NCBI GenBank assembly: GCA_963691705.1
Contig: OY829537.1
Coordinates: forward strand, 69,523,352 to 69,587,351
Source: Viola odorata
Taxonomy: Eukaryota > Streptophyta > Magnoliopsida > Malpighiales > Violaceae
Direction of reading: 5' to 3'
DNA: 64,000 nucleotides
The notes under the pieces were generated by a model. That model searched no databases. It saw only the letters and a list, made by a program, of their open reading frames with translations, and was not told the DNA's origin. Within the stretch, counting starts at the first letter, position 1. Every line of letters begins with the position of its first letter. A program made the position numbers and the translations under genes. Shown piece after piece: positions 33,181 to 45,104 of the stretch.

Positions 33181-34599
33181 TCAAGATCTAGCATGGTATA
33201 ATTTCAAACGAGCAATATTCCAAGAGTTGGGTAAGGGAGTATCGTCAAGTATTTCCAGGCGATACGCTCCATTTCTGATAACGCGGGTAACGCGGTATTG
33301 GCCGTCCCAGTTCGGACTGAGTTTCCGCATACAATGTTCGGTGGCTCGTTTGTCTCTGAGTACCAAGTCACCTACTTTTAGCACTTGTTCTTTGAAGCGC
33401 CTATTGTGATAACGCGCCATTTTTTATTTATAATGGAGCATTTTCAGAAGGGCTTCCTCATGCCATTCTGGTAACGCATCAAGGTTTGCTCACAACCTTT
33501 CCTCGTTCAGTTCCTCCCTAAAGTACGCCACTCGTAGGCTCAAAGTACCGATCTCCACCGGTGTGACGGCCTCAGTGCCGAAGGCTAGTACGAAAGGCGT
33601 TTCTCCAGTACTAGTTTTAACGGTAATGCGATACACCCACATCACGTACGACAGCTCGTCTGGCCATTTCTTTTTAGATCCTTCCAGGTTTTTCTTTATG
33701 CCACTGAGAATACTTCAATTTGTCACCTCCGCTTGACTGTTGGTCTGTGGGTGAGCCACGGAAGAGAACCTTTGTTCGATCTGGAATTCTGTGCATTGGT
33801 CTCTAAAGAACTAGCTAGTGAATTGCGTCCCGTTGTCACTGACCAGGACACGGGATACACCGAACCTCATAATAACTTGGTGTTTAAAGAAACGCCAAAT
33901 TCTCTCCATTGTGATGTTGGCAACCGCTTCCGCTTCTGCCCATTTTGTGAAGTAATCTACTGCCATGACCACAAATTTTAGTTGAGACCTTGCCTTTGGA
34001 AACGGTCCTAGGATATCGATCCCCCATTTCGCGAAAGGACAAGGGGCCACAATTTCAGAGATTTTTGTGGCGGGCTGTCGAGGAATCTTGGAGAACTCCT
34101 GACATTTCTGACATGTTCGAATAGTAGGCCAGTAGAATCCAGACCTGAAAACTTGCGCAGCCAAGGTGCCGCCTGCTGCGTGCATGCCGCATATCCCTTC
34201 ATGGATTTCTCACAAGGCGTGAAGACCATCTTGTTCTATTATACATTTGGCGGCTGGGTGAGAAAAGCATCTCCGAACCAGTTCCCCATCGTAGTATGTG
34301 CACCATGCCGCTTGTTTCAGTACTTTCTTTTTCTCGGCGTTATCCGCGGGTAACTCCTCATGTTTCAAGTATTTTATTATCGGGATTCGCCAGTCATGTT
34401 CAATTTCTTCCACGCAAAGTGATGCTTTCTCTTCCATGAAGGAGGGTACCGATATCTCTCGGTAGTATATGCCCTTAGGTATGGATGTGTCCGGATTTGC
34501 GGCGAGTTTGGCCAGGCCGTCTGCCTCAGCATTATCCTCTCAGGGAATATGCTCAAAGCTGACATGCATGCCACTTTTCTTTATTTCCAACAACTCGCG
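33181..34599 (-). pseudogene. Element E RNase H end and integrase
   Basis: Minus strand. It enters at 34599 inside the archaeal-type RNase H (ELLEIKKSGMHVSFEHIP), just at the D insertion. Then a linker with DWRIPIIKYLKHEELP and CTYYDGELVRRC, and the integrase: GFYWPTIR, CQKCQEFSK, VVMAVDYFTKWAEAEAV (first D), VLVSDNGTQFTS (second D), HPQTNSQAEVTN (E), and C-terminal RKLSPNWDGQYRV. Frame changes near 34440, 34210 and several stops are present. It ends at 33181. Confidence 0.88.
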
Positions 34600-35102
34600 T
34601 GATAACAATCAAGACAACCCTCACGGTGCTACTACACTTGCGGCTCCTGCCGGGACGGATTCCTATAAGTCCCGTAGTATATCTTCATATCGCCCAGGGA
34701 TCAGCGAAGGATTCCTAGGATGGTCGACATCAGCGGAGGGGGGACTCACGCATCTCTATACGCACGACACCATCCCATCCTCGGGAACCATGAGGTTATC
34801 GCTCCCGGTAGCCCCGTTAGATATCGCTCATGACGTCACCTACTGGCATCCCTCATGACGTCATCACCAGACATCACCTGGACTGTTATCGCCAGGTATC
34901 GCCATCGAGGCCTATAAATATCCTCACTTTTTTAAACAGAAGGTAAGATCAAGATCACCCAGCAGAACCTCTTGTTACTTTGTACCCCCGAACTGACTTA
35001 GGCATCGAAGTGCCTACGCCGGAGCCCCCCCTCCGGCGCTTTGCAGGTACATCCGACGCCAATCACCGCCGTTCTGATCAGACACGATCTTGAATCTTAT
35101 CA
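34600..35102 (+). repeat. Element D 5' LTR
   Basis: 503 bp, starts TGATAACAATC and ends TTATCA. TATA box TATAAATA at 34913-34920; perfect GC-rich hairpin at 35017-35038. It is followed by the primer site. The 3' partner is lost. Confidence 0.88.
35017..35038 (+). promoter_or_regulatory. GC-rich hairpin in transcribed part of the LTR
   Basis: CGCCGGAG, six C, CTCCGGCG: an 8-bp perfect stem with a 6-base loop, about 100 bases after the TATA box, so within R/U5 of the transcript. The same hairpin in other sequence is found in the LTRs of E (25804, 50009), F (about 56717) and the solo LTR (23215). Confidence 0.7.
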
Positions 35103-35104
35103 AA

Positions 35105-35123
35105 TGGTGCTTTCATTGAGAGC
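35105..35123 (+). other. Element D primer-binding site
   Basis: TGGTGCTTTCATTGAGAGC, two bases after the LTR; the identical word is found on the minus strand at 49901-49919 next to the E LTR. It starts TGG as needed for pairing to a CCA tRNA end. I do not assign the tRNA. Confidence 0.75.
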
Positions 35124-35187
35124 TTTGGTATATTAAGTGAGCGTCCTTAATAGCCAAGCTCCGTCTAGTTAGAAGATTGGAACGGTC

Positions 35188-37113
35188 ATGACCACAGGAT
35201 CGGAGCCGATCCGATCATCATCCTCTAATATCCCTTTCTCAATCCGCAGACAGTTATTCCCTTTTGCTACTGCTGATCTCTCTATGACGTCGCAACCAAT
35301 TATTTCGGGATCTCTAGACCTCTCGGTCGGAAGCACAGGAGGACTTGTCTCCTCGCAAGCGGTCATTTCGTCATCTCAGATAGCGGGATCTGACTTCTCC
35401 ACTCCTCTTTCGAGGGGATCTGTACTTAACCATGAACATCCTTTTGCAATGGAAATAGCGGCCCTTCGTTCTCGGTTGGAATATTTGACTGAAATGGCCG
35501 CAAAAATCACGCCTGGTGCTTCTGGATCTAGTCTCCCTCCCCGCGTCATATTCACACCATCTATTGTCGCTGATCGACCTTTATCACCGTTGTTTCCAGA
35601 AAACCTCCAGATGCCTTTGCCCGCGGGAGATCCCCCGGCTAATGTTGTGCAGTTCACTCAAGGAAGAGTAGAGGCTTACGTACCACAGATGCCGCAAGGT
35701 CTCCTCCCGCAGGGAGATAGGCAACTTGAGGAGGTTAGGAACCGTGGGGACGGACGGAGGGAAGGAGCCAACAGGAGTTTGTCTCCCGAGTACAGTGAAA
35801 GATCCATTAGTCGAAGGTATCGAAGTCGTTCGCCCAGGAGTCATAGTCGATCTCCTAGGCGACATCTTACGCCAGAACCATGAAATAGAGGGCGTCAGGC
35901 TGAAATATCTCCCCCGCGTCATGCGCGTGAAATTCTTGATGATACATCGGGCCACCCGTTTAGCCGCCGTGTAAGGCGTCACAGGGTCAGTCGACGCGTG
36001 AAGATTCCCACTGATACTTATGATGGCACCAAGGATCTCATTTCGTATATCAATAAAGTGAAGGATTTTGTTCAGTTTCAGACCCACAGTGATGCGGTGT
36101 TGTGCCAAATATTTGTTATGACATTGTCGGGTGTTGCGCGTCTCTGGTTTGAGGGCCTCCCTGGTGGATCCATTAGTAATTTCTCACAGTTAGAATCTAA
36201 ATTCCGGAGCAGATTTAGTACGGCGATTCCAAACAGGAAATCTACCACCGCGTTATTTGACATACAACGAATGCCTCAAGAAACCTTAAAGGAATTTCAT
36301 TTGGAAATGTCATTAACGTCGGGCGTTACTATTGATTTTGCTATAGAAGCCCTGAAAAGGAACTGCCACTACGGAAAGCTGAAAGACGCGCTCATGGTGG
36401 ACCCTCTAGTGACTTTAGACGCGTTGAGACTTAAAGCTCATAATTATGCAAAAATGGAAGAAGAAGAAAACAGAGATAGGACGTATAACGTGTCGCACGG
36501 GACATCTCAAATTACCGCTACTCCCGCAAAGCCCCTTCCTGACGATCATTTTATCGACGATTACGCCAGGCGGAAGGATCATATCCCCAAAGTCTCCAAT
36601 AGACAAAAGGGTCATCCTTCGAAGGGAAAGACCGGTGGTTCCCCCACTCGACGTCAAGGGGATTCTTATAAAAATCGGACATACGACCCAGATTTTCCTT
36701 CCCTTAATGTACCAATGGCAGAGATTTTAGCGATAGCAGAGCAGCGAAATCTTCCCATTCGCTACCCTGCGCCTACGAAACCAGGAGTGCTTCTAGGGAG
36801 AAGGGAAAATGCTTATTGTAAATTCCACAAAGCCAGGGGACATTCCACAGAAGCGTGCAGAGAATTAAAATCGGCGATAGAACGACTGGTGGAAGAAGGG
36901 TATTTAGGAGAATTTGCCACCCAAATAAGAGAAGACGCCAGAAATAATCCCATGAAAAGGACGGCGGATGAACGACCAGTTCCCCCTCGCGTTCCGCAGA
37001 AGGATAATGCATCCGGAGGAAAAGATAGAGAAACTCTTACGGTAGACGACGAGTACATCCCTATGATTAACATCATCGCGGGAGGAACCCCTTATATGGA
37101 CGAATCGAAATAA
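35188..37113 (+). pseudogene. Element D Gag
   Basis: Start at MTTGSEPIRSSSS. An N-terminal Ser/Pro/Arg-rich part is followed by the Gag core: SYINKVKDFVQFQTHSD, VARLWFEGLPGGSI, TALFDIQRMPQETLKEF (about 36010-36300). A modified knuckle CKFHKARGHSTEAC lies at about 36815. One in-frame TGA at 35881-35883 and a TAA at 37111-37113 interrupt a frame that otherwise runs straight into protease and pol. Without them gag and pol would be one polyprotein, as E reads across the same place without a stop. Confidence 0.88.
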
Positions 37114-38547
37114 CCGACAACCGCGAAAGGAGAAAAAGGCACACGGGATGGCACGATAAAAAAAAGAGGCGCGATAGGCATTTTGGATCGAATGATATTA
37201 TCCTTTTCCGAAGAAGACAAGAAAGGCGTTGTCTATCCGCACAATGATGCACTGGTGGTTACACCCGTCATCGCCAGTCATGGAATCAGAAGAACCCTTA
37301 TTGATAACGGGAGCGCGGTGAACCTCTTTTCGCTAGAAGGGTACAATCTCATGAAACTCCCCGGTAACGAGCTAACGCCTAGCAAACGACCTATAGTCGG
37401 CGTGGATGGGGTTCCAATCCCCGTCACGGGGGTAATCACTTTGCCCATATATTTTCGAGAAGACACCTATAAACGATCAGAGAACTTGTTGTTCCTTGTC
37501 GTGGATTTAAATTTGCCCTACAATGTCGTACTCGGGCGACCTTTTATCAACCGCTTTGGAGCGGTGATATCTCAGAAGCATCTAAAAATGAAATACCCCT
37601 CCTGGGATGGGGTAGTATCCATAAAGGGCGATCAAAAGCTGGTGGCGGAATGCTACTCGCTCATGACTCAAAGGAGCTGCGATAGGTATGTGTGTATAGC
37701 AGCGGACCCCTACGAGCAGGGTGAGGAGAAGCGCGCTCAACCTCTGGACAAAATGGTACCCGTTCCAGTAATCGGCATAACGGAAGCAAGCTTCCTAATC
37801 AGCGAAAAACTCAGCCCAGCGGAAAACCTTCAACTGGCCCGGCTACTGAACAAATGTCAAGGAGATTTCGCGTGGAAACCCGCAGACATGCCAGGTATAT
37901 CGCGCAAAATAGCCGAGCATCGGCTCAACGTGGACCCAGATGCCCGGCCGGTTCAACAAAAGCGGCGCGCGTTCTCTAGTGAAAAGGCTTCGGCTGTGGA
38001 CAAAGAGGTAGCAAAGCTTCTTGACGCAGGGTTCATCCGCGAAGTTCAATATCCCACCTGGTTAGCGAACCCTGTCCTTGTTCCTAAGCCCAATGGGGAT
38101 TGGCGCATGTGCATCGACTTCACCGATTTGAATGATGCCTGCCCTAAGGATTGCTACCCGCTCCCTCGTATAGATCAGTTAGTTGATCAGACCACCGGGT
38201 ACGCTTATTTAAGTTCACTGGACGCCAACTCTAGATACCATCAGATCCCCATGGCCCTGGAAGATGAAGAAAAGACTGCGTTTCTCACTCCAAAGGCCAC
38301 GTACTGTTATACGGCGATGCCGTTTGGGCTGAAGAACGCTGGGGCGACGTTCCAACGTATGGCAAACAGGATATTCGAAGAACAAATAGGGAGGAATGTG
38401 GAAGCATACGTTGACAATATATTGGTAAAGAGCACGAACTTTCAAGATCACCTGCGGGACTTAAAGGAAGTCTTTGACGTAATGAAAAGGTATCGCATGA
38501 AGCTAAACCTCTGAAAATGCATGTTTGTATTTTAGACGGGAAAATTC
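37114..38547 (+). pseudogene. Element D protease and reverse transcriptase
   Basis: Same frame as Gag. Protease core TLIDNGSAVNLFS at about 37295 and YNVVLGRPFINR at about 37525. Reverse transcriptase motifs: PNGDWRMCIDFTDLNDACPKD, YHQIPMALEDEEKTAF, MPFGLKNAGATFQRMANR. The catalytic site is YVDN (38407-38418) instead of YVDD, so the polymerase is dead. Stops at 38512-38514 and 38533-38535 lie in the thumb region, still in the same frame. Confidence 0.9.
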
Positions 38548-40128
38548 TTGGGCTACGTGGTCAGCCAAAAAGGTATCCAGCCTAACCCTTCAAAGGTTAA
38601 AGCTATACAAGACATGATATCGCCAAGAACCATTAAAGAGGTGCAAAGGTTAACTGGGCGAGTTATCACCCTCGGGCGATTCATTTCCAAGCAAGGAGAG
38701 AAGTGTCTTCCTTTTTTCAAAGTCATACGCAGGAAAGCCTCGTTCGGGTGGACCCCGGAATGTGAGGAGGCATTTGTCGGCCTAAAGGATTACTTATCCT
38801 CTGACCTACTGTTGACAAGACCCGAGGCAGGAGATACCTTATATTTGTATCTTGGCGCTGCGGATGAAGTGGTCAGTGCCGTCCTCGTTCGCGACGATAA
38901 CCACCCTCATCGCCCGGTCTATTTCGTGAGTCACGTTCTAAAGGATGCGGAGTTGCGATACACCCGAATTGAAAAAATAGCGTTCGCTCTTATTCAAGCT
39001 ACCCGCAAAATGGACCGATATTTCCAGTCCTATTCCATTATCGTGCTTATGGACCAACCTCTGAAAAGAATATTTCGAAAGCCTGAATCTTCAGGAAGAA
39101 TGTTGATCTGGGCGCTTGAACTAGAACAGTATGGATTGAGGTATCAGTCTCGACCGTCCGTAAATGCTCAGATCCTGGCTGATTTCATAGCGGAATGTAC
39201 CTTTACAGAGGATCCTTTGGCGGGCATACTTGAAGCGGAATGGAGCGATATGGATCTCCCATTTCCAGAAACCTATACGGACCTTTGGATCATCCATGTG
39301 GATGGGGCCAAAAACCAAGAGTTGGCGGGAGCTGGAATCTTCATAAATGGGCCGCACGACATGCAAATACGATACGCCATTCGAATCCTACAGTCGTTAT
39401 CTAATAACGCGGCAGAGTATGAGGCGTTGCTAGCCGGGCTCAGAATAGGGAAAGGACTTTCTTCTAAAGGGAGGCACGATACTGGAAGAACAGGAGACCT
39501 GCGTCTAAAGATCTGTGGTGATTCCAAGTTGATAATTGACCAGGTCTTGGGGCACTCTCAGGCCCGGGAACCCATCATGATTCAATATCTCGCCAAAGTA
39601 AAGCGAGAATTATTGGAGATAAAGAAAGAGGGCATGCAAGTCAGCTTCGAGCATGTTCCTAGGGAGGAAAACGCTGAAGCTGACAATCTAGCCAAATTGG
39701 CCGTGAATTCGGAAGCGTCCATACCCAAAGGCGTATATTATCGTGAGATATCGGTACCATCCTTCATGGAAGAGCAAGTATCTTTATGTGTAGAAGAGCG
39801 TGAGAGCGACTGGCGAATTCCCGTAATCAAATACTTGAAACATGAGAAACTGCCTGAGGATACCGTTGAAAAGAAGAAGGTGCTGAAACAGGCAGCTCGC
39901 TGTACGCACTATGACGGGGATTTGATTCGGAGATGTTTTTCTCAACCAGCCGCCAAATGTATATCTAAGCAAGAGGGTCTTCACACTTTGCGCGAAATCC
40001 ATGAAGGGGTATGTGGTATGCACGTATCAGGTGGCACCCTGGCGGCACAAGTCTTCAGACCCGGATTCTACTGGCCCACCATCCGGAGAGATTGCCACAA
40101 CTATGTGCAAACTTGCCCTAAGTGCTAG
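38548..40128 (+). pseudogene. Element D connection, degenerate RNase H and archaeal-type RNase H
   Basis: After the connection domain (TIKEVQRLTGRV) comes a first RNase H-like domain without its first catalytic aspartate (LYLYLGAADEVVSAVLV). A second, archaeal-type RNase H follows with VDGAKN, NNAAEYEALLAGL, GDSKLIIDQV and ENAEADNLAKLA, giving the expected D-E-D-D set. Two RNase H domains of which the second is archaeal-type mark the Tat lineage. The zinc-binding start of integrase (GMHVSGG, GFYWPTIR, CPKC) ends at a TAG at 40126-40128, where CAG is expected. Confidence 0.9.
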
Positions 40129-41046
40129 GAGTTTGCCAAAATTCCTCGGCGACCTGCTGCTGAAATATCTGAAATTATCGCCCCTTGTCCTTTTGCTAAA
40201 TGAGGGATCGATATCCTAGGCCCATTCCCAAAGGCAAGGTCTCAACTGAAGTTTGTGATAGTGGCGGTAGACTATTTCACTAAGTGGGCAGAAGCTGAAG
40301 CAGTCGCCGCAATCACGGCAGAAAAAACTTGGCGTTTCTTCAAACATCAAGTTATCATGAGGTTTGGCGTACCTCGCGTCCTTGTCAGCGATAACGGAAC
40401 ACAGTTCACCAGCCAATTCTTCAAAGACCAGTGCTCAGAATTCGGGATCGAGCAACGATTTTCCTCGGTGGCTCATCCGCAAACTAATGGACAGGCGGAA
40501 GTAACCAATCGGAGTATCCTCAGCGGTATCAAGAAAAAATTAGAAGGGTTTAAAAAGAAGTGGGCTGATGAGCTGCCATACGTGATGTGTGCGTACTGCA
40601 TGACTGTTAAAACTAGCACCGGAGAAACACCCTTCTCGTTGGCCTTCGGAACCGAAGCTGTTACACCGGTGGAAATTGGAACCATGAGCCTACGGGTGGC
40701 TCACTTTCGAGAGGAACTGAATGAGGAAAGGTTACGAGCTAACCTGGATGCGTTACTAGAAGTCCGAGAAGAAATCCTTCTAAAAACGCAGCACTACAAA
40801 CAAAAGATGGCCCGTTATCATAACAGGCGTGTCAAAGAGCGGTTGCTGAAAGCCGGTGACCTGGTGCTCAGAGACAAGCGAGCAGCAGGCCAACGTATGG
40901 GAAAACTCAGTCCAAACTGGGATGGACCATATCGCGTCACTCACGTTGTCGGGAAAGGAGCCTATCATCTGGAGACGCTCGATGGTACACCCTTATCCAA
41001 CTCTTGGAATATCGCTCGTTTGAAATTATATTACCCTAGAATTTAA
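40129..41046 (+). pseudogene. Element D integrase
   Basis: Continues in the same frame. A TGA at about 40201 replaces the tryptophan before GIDILGPFPK. The catalytic core is complete: D in VAVDYFTKWAEAEAV, D in VSDNGTQF, E in NGQAEVTNR. The C-terminal domain KLSPNWDGPYRV and SWNIARLKLYY ends at the natural stop at 41044-41046. No chromodomain. Confidence 0.9.
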
Positions 41047-42093
41047 TTTTATCTGCACCTTTGATTTATGTCAACCCTAACCATGACTAACGCTCGATGA
41101 GAGAGCTTTCGTAGGTGTTTGTGGTTGCCTTTGTGCAGATAAAAAAGGGGGTATCTTGGGAAGTGAAAAGTCCTATCCTTGTGATGGCCGGTCTTGATCA
41201 GATGGCCCACTAAGTGAGGGCACAACCCAACATACCTTGAATTAGCGTCGGATTGAAAGATCCTGGACGCCCCCGGGGGTGAAAAGTCCTATCCTTGTGA
41301 TGACCGATCTTGATCAGATGGCTCATTAAGTGAGGGCACTACCCGGTATCTTTGGGAGTGAAAATTCCTTGTACTGACCGTTCTCGTGGAGACGGCCCAT
41401 CAAGATGAGGCACGCCCCAAAGAAATAGAAACTCCGTTCTAGAAACAAGAATCCTATCTTAACGGCTGGGCTGCTGCAGCCGGGCCATTAAGTAAGGACA
41501 CGGTTCTAGACGAGAGGACAACGCCCAAAAGTGAAAATTCCCCAGCCTTGTGATAGCCATCCCGATCCGATAGCTCACTAAGATGAGGCACTTTTCGGGC
41601 CAATCGTGAAAGGAGGGAAACGCGGAGAATCGCGAAATTCCAGCTAGTTACCAGATGTGTAACCCCTGGTGAAGTATAGAGCTGATAGTGAAAGCGATTC
41701 ACGCGGGTTCCATGGTAACGCCCTATGATGGCAGTGGAAAGGCTCCTACGGGTAATTGCTATCCCTCGTAACGTGTTTTTGTTACTGATGGTTTACAATT
41801 AGGAATGTGCAAAATACTTTTTCGGGCAGCGGAAGGAGTGGTGATCTCGTAAGCAGCGATATCGTAAGGCTTACTGGGAAAGCTAACCCGATACCTAGTT
41901 TAGTAATTTTGATGGGACTGCTAAGGATCTGCTCGAAAAAGTAAACGCATCATGATAACAGGGCGAAGATAACGCCAAAGGAGTTCGTAAGGAGACAACT
42001 AAATTAAAGGAAAGATAGCGATAGAAGTTGTCTGAATACATCAAAATGCTTTAAGGGGCTACAAACTTCAGTGGTCAAAATAATAACAAAAAT
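41047..42093 (+). repeat. Spacer with four diverged repeats between D pol and antisense genes
   Basis: No gene. Units of about 80-110 bp begin gtgaaaagtcctatccttgtgat or similar (about 41164, 41278, 41356, 41538) and end with aagtgagggcac or aagatgaggcac. They lie where transcription of pol and of ORFd converge. Confidence 0.8.
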
Positions 42094-44489
42094 CTAGTGA
42101 CGCTTGATCGCTAAGGAAAGGGCGGCAAAGCCTCGAGGCACGTCACCTGCGGGGTTCCTCCGTTTCCAGCCTGCCGCTTTAGCTTGGTGAAAACCCTCCT
42201 CGTTAAGATGGGCAGATTTTTGCTTGAAAGCCGCCGTGACCTCATCAGGTTTGTACGCATCAACCCCATGGACTTCCTCAAAGCAATCGACTAAAATAGC
42301 GGCAGTCTGCTCGACATGCCACATACTCATATCGGCCGACTCTCCCTCCAGGGCAGCTTTCTCCTTGCCCAAGGATGATTTCTCATTTTCCAAGACAGTA
42401 TTTTTGGCCCTCTCCGCTGTCAAGGCATCAGAATGTTCTTTCTTTAGCTCCTGATGGGCCAGTAATAGTTGCGTACGCTCCTCCAGCAACTTCTTCTTCT
42501 CATTCCGCTCTCGCGATAATTCCTCCAAAGAGGAGGAAAGGGAGGTAGCCTGACGCTGTGCCTCCTCCGCCCAGTAATGGAACTTCATCATATTAGTAAA
42601 AAGGCTGCAGCGTAATGAGTTTCACCCTATCAACCTCGATCTTGGAAAGGAAAGCCTCCCGTTCTGCCGCAGACGCCAATATTTGGGAAGCCAGCAAAGC
42701 CGAAACTTCATCCGAGCCATCACCCCCCAATGCCGCCAAACCAGTGTTACGGAAATTGTACAGTCCAACTTGGTGGGTCACAGTGCCAACCTCACTTATC
42801 GGACTAAGATCCGTCGCGAAATTGAAGGTGGCACCTCCTTCGCCATAACGGTGCAACAGGGGGATGCTCGAAGGAGCAAACGTCAGAGGAATAGGAGGGT
42901 GAACCTGTGTGGACGAACCCCCTAGAGTAAGATAAACACCATGAGGCTGATAGCCTGAAAAATCCTGCAAGCCCTCTTGATATCCCAGATTGGAGGAATA
43001 TGCGTGAACGAGACCTCTGAAAGAATTGGGCAAAATCTCGAAAGTCTCGCCTGTGCCCAAGTTCGCTAAAAATTCCGAGGAATGCCCCCCCTGGGGCACA
43101 GCCGTGGAGTCGAAACCGTCCGCAGGTCTATTTTCCATCCCGGTGGTAGAGAAAGATAGATTTCCCCCCTCACTTTCCAGCTGCTGTCTCTTCTTAGAAC
43201 CAGTCAGCATGTAGCCCAAATTCATATCGCTTGAGGGAGGAGCGGAGGTAGCGACAGCGATAGTGTCCTGCCAAGAACGCCATATGAAATATAGAAAAGA
43301 GAAACAAATCAAACGACGACAAACATTAAAATGTGGCATATCGTGGCTAAAAGGCACCCTTACTGTAGCAGTGGTGGGAAGAGGTGCCTCTGAAGAACCT
43401 GCCGCGTCCGGAGAAGGTGTAAGAGCGGCAACACTTCTTGTTTTTCTCTTCTTTTTTCCTTTGGCAATAGACTTAGGAGCCTGGGAAGAAGAAGAAGGCT
43501 AGGCAGGAGGAGCTGCGACGGTCACGATGGGAACGCCTGAAGGAATGTCAGTATTCCCCTCACCAGCCGAAGAAGAGGATACTTGAACAAGACTCGCGGA
43601 AGTAGCCGGCAGTTCCGTGGGATTATCAGTAGCTTCCGTGGATATAGCTCTCTCATTTTCTTCTCTTTCTTGAGCCCTCTTCAGGCGTCTCCTCACGCTT
43701 TCGGGCTTATAGTTGGGATCCGTCGCTGCGAGATCACAAAATAACGTCGTATCAGCGATAACAAAGAAGGGAGTAACGCGACACTCACGTTTAACACAAG
43801 AACGAATGTCCATTCTACAAGCCACTTGATGAATGTGAACGCTGATTTCCAGTTTGAGCAATTTGTTTAACCAGTCTTGTTGACGCTGAGGAAGGGTCCC
43901 TGGTCGGCTCCAGATGTTATCATCGACGTTTTGATTAAACCCAGATCGTCACCAGGAACCAGGATCTTCAGGAAGATCTATCACAAAGAACTCCTTTTTC
44001 CAAGCATCAACGGAAGACTCGATGTGGAGGAGTTTCCAAGTAAAGGACTTGAGAGAGTCATCGTCGAAGCGGGGCGATATCGTTATCACTCCCCGACACT
44101 TCATCAGCTTAAAAAGAGATTTGAGCAGTAGAAGGGAAGGGGAAGTGATCTCTTTGTATTTACAAAGGTCCAGAAAAGCATAAACACAACAATACGCATT
44201 TGGGGATAATTGGGCCGGATTCAGATCGCCAACAACAAGCAATTCTTTTACAAAAGAGTCGATGGGAAGCCGGAAACCATAACGGAACATTTGCGCGTAC
44301 AAGACCCTACAATTGCCCATCAAAATGTAGTGACTCGGGGGCAACAGTGGCCTTATAATCGTCAGGGATAACAACATTATGGGCGGCCAAATGCTCACGG
44401 AGAACGGCCTCAGATGTCATAACACTAGCAGTAATATCCATCCTTTTCTCATCGGCAGATTTCGACTCAGAACGGCGAGTCTTAGCCAT
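42094..44489 (-). pseudogene. D ORFd, spliced antisense gene
   Basis: Start MAKTRRSESKSADEKR at 44489. Exon 1 (to 43789) encodes the domain with LYAQMFRYGFRLPIDSF, LSPNAYCCVYAFLDLC and GVITISPRFDDDSLKSFTWK. Intron 1 is 43788-43726 and intron 2 is 43363-43268, both GT-AG. Exon 3 starts DTIAVATSAPPSSDMNLGY and includes VTHQVGLYNFRNTGL; a long coiled coil follows (LEELSRERNEKKKLLEE) with a C-terminal DCFEEVHGVDAYKPDEV segment to 42094. Frameshifts lie near 44325, 43950 and 42593. TATA at 44656-44662 is 170 bp upstream. Pseudogene, but the fullest ORFd in the window. Confidence 0.78.
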
Positions 44490-45104
44490 GGCAGAATTAC
44501 AGAAGAAAAGATGAAGAAGACGATGTAGGAGAAAGAAAATACCTTTAGGGAAAAAGCACTTCGAGAGCCTTGGATAATGGGGAGAAAGCAAGACGGCTAA
44601 AAGAAAATATGAGAAAGTGGAATGATAAAAGAAAAGGAAAAGAATAAATGTTGGTTTTTATAACCCTAGTAATCGAACGAAACAACGGATGCCACAGTCG
44701 TTGCATGGAAGCGACATGAGGAACAGACTCAAGCAATGAGTGCAATTCTAGAAAAGCGCTACAACGCTTCGATTTTGATAAAGTTCTCGAACACACTAGC
44801 CCACAGCACCGGAAGAAATGGACACGTGTGCCTGCACAATCACGACTTTTCTAATAAGAAGATAACAAGCATTAAATGCTCTAAAAAGTAGATACCATTT
44901 CCTGGAAAAAACAAGCGCGATATCGAAAGAAAGGAGATTACGCAAGATTGCGTTAATTAAAAAGGCAGCTTTGAGCTAACGCGAAAAAGTGGAATAAAAA
45001 TCAAATAGCAGTAAAATACAGACATTGTCGCACAATAAGGCGTTATTACAAAACAAAGAAACAAATAAGCAGAAAAATCCTCTAAATGGAGCAGCCTGGA
45101 TTAA
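44490..45104 (-). other. Spacer between D ORFc and ORFd
   Basis: Holds the minus-strand TATAAAA of ORFd (44656-44662). No gene supported. Confidence 0.55.
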
